This document shows positions 62,149-64,000 of a stretch of 64,000 bases of DNA, one piece after another. The notes beneath the pieces were generated by a model. The model was not told where the DNA came from and did not search any database. It worked only from the letters and a program-made list of their open reading frames with translations. The position numbers and the translations under genes were made by a program. Numbering within the stretch: position 1 is the first letter of the stretch; each line of letters opens with the position of its first letter. Origin of the DNA: Amycolatopsis alba DSM 44262 (GTDB lineage Bacteria > Actinomycetota > Actinomycetes > Mycobacteriales > Pseudonocardiaceae); contig NZ_KB913032.1 in assembly GCF_000384215.1 (NCBI RefSeq), positions 3,799,665-3,863,664 of the forward strand. The letters are read 5' to 3'.

Positions 62149-63273
62149 GTGCTGCTGAAAGAACGGTATCCGTGGAGCCCCTGGGCGGGCCGCGTACTGC
62201 GCGTGGTCCTGCCGCTGGGGTTCGTCCTCGGTACGACGAGCGGCGCGTCCCGCTGGCAACCGGACATGCCACCGCTGACCACGTTCGGCGCACTCTGGCT
62301 GATCGCCACCGCACTGCCGCTGCTGGTGGTCCACCGGTACCCGATGCCGATCTTCCTGCTGACCTCCGCGCTGACCTTGGGCTACTACGCGTCGGACAAC
62401 CCCGGCGGCCCGGTGATCGTGCTGCCGACCATCGCGCTGTTCATGCTCACGAAGATCCGGGGGCCGATCGTCGCGAGCATCACCGGCGGGTCACTGCTCG
62501 TCGCCGCCGGGATCGTGCTGTTCGTCCGGCACGGCTTCGGCACCTTCGACGTCCGCGCCGGCCTGGGTGTCGTCTGGGTGATCGCGGTCGTCGGGATCGG
62601 GACGGCGGTGCGCAACGGGATGGCCGCCGCGCGGGCCCGCCGCGAGCAGGCCGACGAGCACCGGCACCGGATGGCCGAGCAGGAGCGGCTCACCATCGCC
62701 CGCGAGGTCCACGACGTCGTCGCGCACAGCCTCGCGATGATCAACGTCCAGGCCGGGGTCGCCGCTCACGTCGCCGACAGGCGCCCCGAACAGGCAAAAG
62801 AGGCGTTGCTGAACATCAAGGAGGCGAGCGCTTCGGCGCTGAAGGACCTTCGCGCGACGTTGGCCGTGCTGCGTTCCGGGGAGGACAAGGCGCCCGCGCC
62901 GAGTCTCGCCCAGGCCGACGAGCTGTTCGAACACGCGCGGGCCGCCGGGCTGGAGGTCCGTGTCGACGGCGAGCCGGGGGAGCTGCCCGCCCCGGTCGAC
63001 GGCGCCGCGTACCGGATTCTGCAGGAATCGCTGACGAACGTGGTCCGTCACGCGAACCAGGCGCGCGGCGTCGACGTCAGGTTCGAGCGGAAAACCGGTG
63101 CGCTGGCCCTGCTCGTCCGCGACGATGGCCGTGGCGCCGTCGAGCCCGCGCCCGGTCACGGGCTGCGCGGGATGGCCGAACGGGCGGCCGCGCTGGGCGG
63201 CACACTCACGACGTCCGTGGTGGACGGCGGTTTCCAGGTCCGCGTGGACTTGCCCATCGAGGGGGAACGATGA
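62149..63273 (+). CDS. NarL-family sensor histidine kinase
   Basis: 374 residues from GTG 62149. Several N-terminal membrane segments (to ~155), HisKA_3 dimer helix with phospho-acceptor His188 in A-R-E-V-H-D-V-V-A-H-S-L, and HATPase with I-L-Q-E-S-L-T-N-V-V-R-H-A, D-D-G-R-G and G-H-G-L-R-G-M-A-E-R. Input unknown. Stop overlaps the response regulator gene by 4 bases (ATGA). Confidence 0.94.
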   Translation: MLLKERYPWSPWAGRVLRVVLPLGFVLGTTSGASRWQPDMPPLTTFGALWLIATALPLLVVHRYPMPIFLLTSALTLGYYASDNPGGPVIVLPTIALFMLTKIRGPIVASITGGSLLVAAGIVLFVRHGFGTFDVRAGLGVVWVIAVVGIGTAVRNGMAAARARREQADEHRHRMAEQERLTIAREVHDVVAHSLAMINVQAGVAAHVADRRPEQAKEALLNIKEASASALKDLRATLAVLRSGEDKAPAPSLAQADELFEHARAAGLEVRVDGEPGELPAPVDGAAYRILQESLTNVVRHANQARGVDVRFERKTGALALLVRDDGRGAVEPAPGHGLRGMAERAAALGGTLTTSVVDGGFQVRVDLPIEGER

Positions 63274-63938
63274 CGATCCGGGTGGTCCTCGCCGACGACC
63301 AGGCGCTGGTACGCGCCGGTTTCCGGGTGCTGCTGGAGACCGAAGACGGCTTCGACGTCTGTGCCGAAGCGGGCGACGGCGAGCAGGCTGTCGCGGCCGC
63401 CGTCGAGCACCGGCCGGACATCGTGGTGATGGACATCCGGATGCCCGGCGTCGACGGGCTCGAAGCGACGCGGCGGATCACCGCGAATCCGGAGCTGGCC
63501 GGGGTCAAAGTCCTGGTCCTGACCACTTTCGACGTCGACGAGTACGTCTACGAGGCGTTGCGCGCCGGCGCCAGCGGCTTCCTGCTGAAGGACACCGAGC
63601 CGGTGGAGCTGCTGCGGGCGCTGAAGGTGGTCGCCGCGGGCGAGGCGCTGCTGGCGCCGACCGTGACCCGGCGGCTGATCGCCGAGTTCGTCGACCGGCC
63701 GGAGAACCGCCGTATCGACGTGAGCGCCGTCCGCGAGATCACCGACCGCGAACGCGAGGTCCTCGGCCTGGTCGCCGGCGGTATGTCGAACGACGAGATC
63801 GCGGCGCAGCTGGTGATCTCGACGGCCACCGCGCGCACGCACGTCAGCCGCATCATGACCAAGATCGGGGCGCGTGACCGGGCGCAGCTGGTGGTGCTGG
63901 CCTACGAGTCCGGCCTGGTCAGCCCTCGGCGGCCGTGA
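63270..63938 (+). CDS. NarL/LuxR-type response regulator
   Basis: 222 residues from ATG 63270 after GAGGGGGA. Receiver domain with D-D (9-10), phospho-acceptor Asp55 in V-V-M-D-I-R-M-P and K in L-L-K-D; the C-terminal LuxR-type HTH reads I-T-D-R-E-R-E-V-L-G-L-V-A-G-G-M-S-N-D-E and T-A-R-T-H-V-S-R-I. Cognate of the histidine kinase. The last ~60 bases of the window hold no further feature that I can support. Confidence 0.95.
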   Translation: MTIRVVLADDQALVRAGFRVLLETEDGFDVCAEAGDGEQAVAAAVEHRPDIVVMDIRMPGVDGLEATRRITANPELAGVKVLVLTTFDVDEYVYEALRAGASGFLLKDTEPVELLRALKVVAAGEALLAPTVTRRLIAEFVDRPENRRIDVSAVREITDREREVLGLVAGGMSNDEIAAQLVISTATARTHVSRIMTKIGARDRAQLVVLAYESGLVSPRRP

Positions 63939-64000
63939 GGTTCCCCCAAAAAGCTGAGATTGCGAAAAAAGTGCGACTGTCACAGGGGGTCGTCAAGTGG

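Overview
The window is chromosomal DNA from a very GC-rich actinobacterium. GTG starts are frequent, there are many 4-base ATGA/GTGA gene overlaps, and the gene families (YcnI/CopC/CopD copper genes, TM0106-type nucleases, STAND/TPR regulators, paired malyl-CoA lyases) fit a soil member of the Pseudonocardiales. An Amycolatopsis-like genome is the best guess from style and gene content; no rRNA or other decisive marker is present. I see no tRNA, rRNA, CRISPR array, phage or insertion sequence. The window looks like core and near-core accessory chromosome.

Layout. 1-7 kb: end of a secreted penicillin-acylase-type hydrolase with a discoidin domain, a membrane protein, a Cys/Met-type PLP enzyme, a small membrane protein, then a secreted Thr/Pro-rich protein beside a class F-like sortase. 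7-17 kb: a patatin-like lipase and a FadR-type regulator facing an eight-gene, tightly coupled catabolic operon (peptide/nickel-type ABC importer, aldehyde dehydrogenase, SDR, amidase) across a perfect operator-like palindrome. 17.4-19.5 kb: two CitE-like CoA-ester lyases that look like the mcl2/mcl1 pair of the ethylmalonyl-CoA pathway. 19.6-24.1 kb: two overlapping paralogous membrane Ser/Thr kinases. 24.5-29.4 kb: a conserved hypothetical, an NAD(P)-binding protein, a divergent PRPP synthetase, and a divergent pair of sugar-lactone oxidase and alanine-racemase-fold enzyme. 30-33 kb: TetR regulator, beta-glucosidase and MFS transporter, probably a beta-glucoside uptake and hydrolysis unit. 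33.6-39.4 kb: a signalling island with two uncharacterised proteins (one a zinc-ribbon-like protein), an HTH-TPR regulator, an APH-fold kinase and a STAND ATPase with TPRs. 39.6-43.1 kb: a RibD/DHFR-like reductase and a copper operon (CopD, CopC, YcnI and a His-containing membrane protein). 43.4-46.9 kb: a complete OpuC-type osmoprotectant ABC importer. 47-50.8 kb: a DUF6474-like protein, a TM0106-type RecB-like nuclease, and a PadR regulator with a methyltransferase. 50.8-57.2 kb: SDR, UDP-sugar dehydrogenase, TetR plus FAD monooxygenase, a small hypothetical and a gamma-glutamyltransferase-like enzyme. 57.4-64 kb: ECF sigma factor with a VOC partner, a drug-efflux MFS pump with its HTH regulator, a membrane protein, and a NarL-type two-component system.

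The most striking non-coding signals are these. (i) Most well-spaced convergent gene junctions carry long perfect hairpins that fall into sequence families; two copies 44 kb apart are almost identical. (ii) A composite element of about 120-145 bp occurs twice in opposite orientations. Each copy starts 6-8 bases beyond a stop codon, opens with a C6/G6 hairpin and ends in an inverted pair of perfect TTGTCCACA DnaA-box sequences. (iii) An 11-base palindrome TCCANNNTGGA occurs at least nine times, mostly inside genes and sometimes at the cost of rare codons. All functional assignments rest on motif reading by eye, with no database search.
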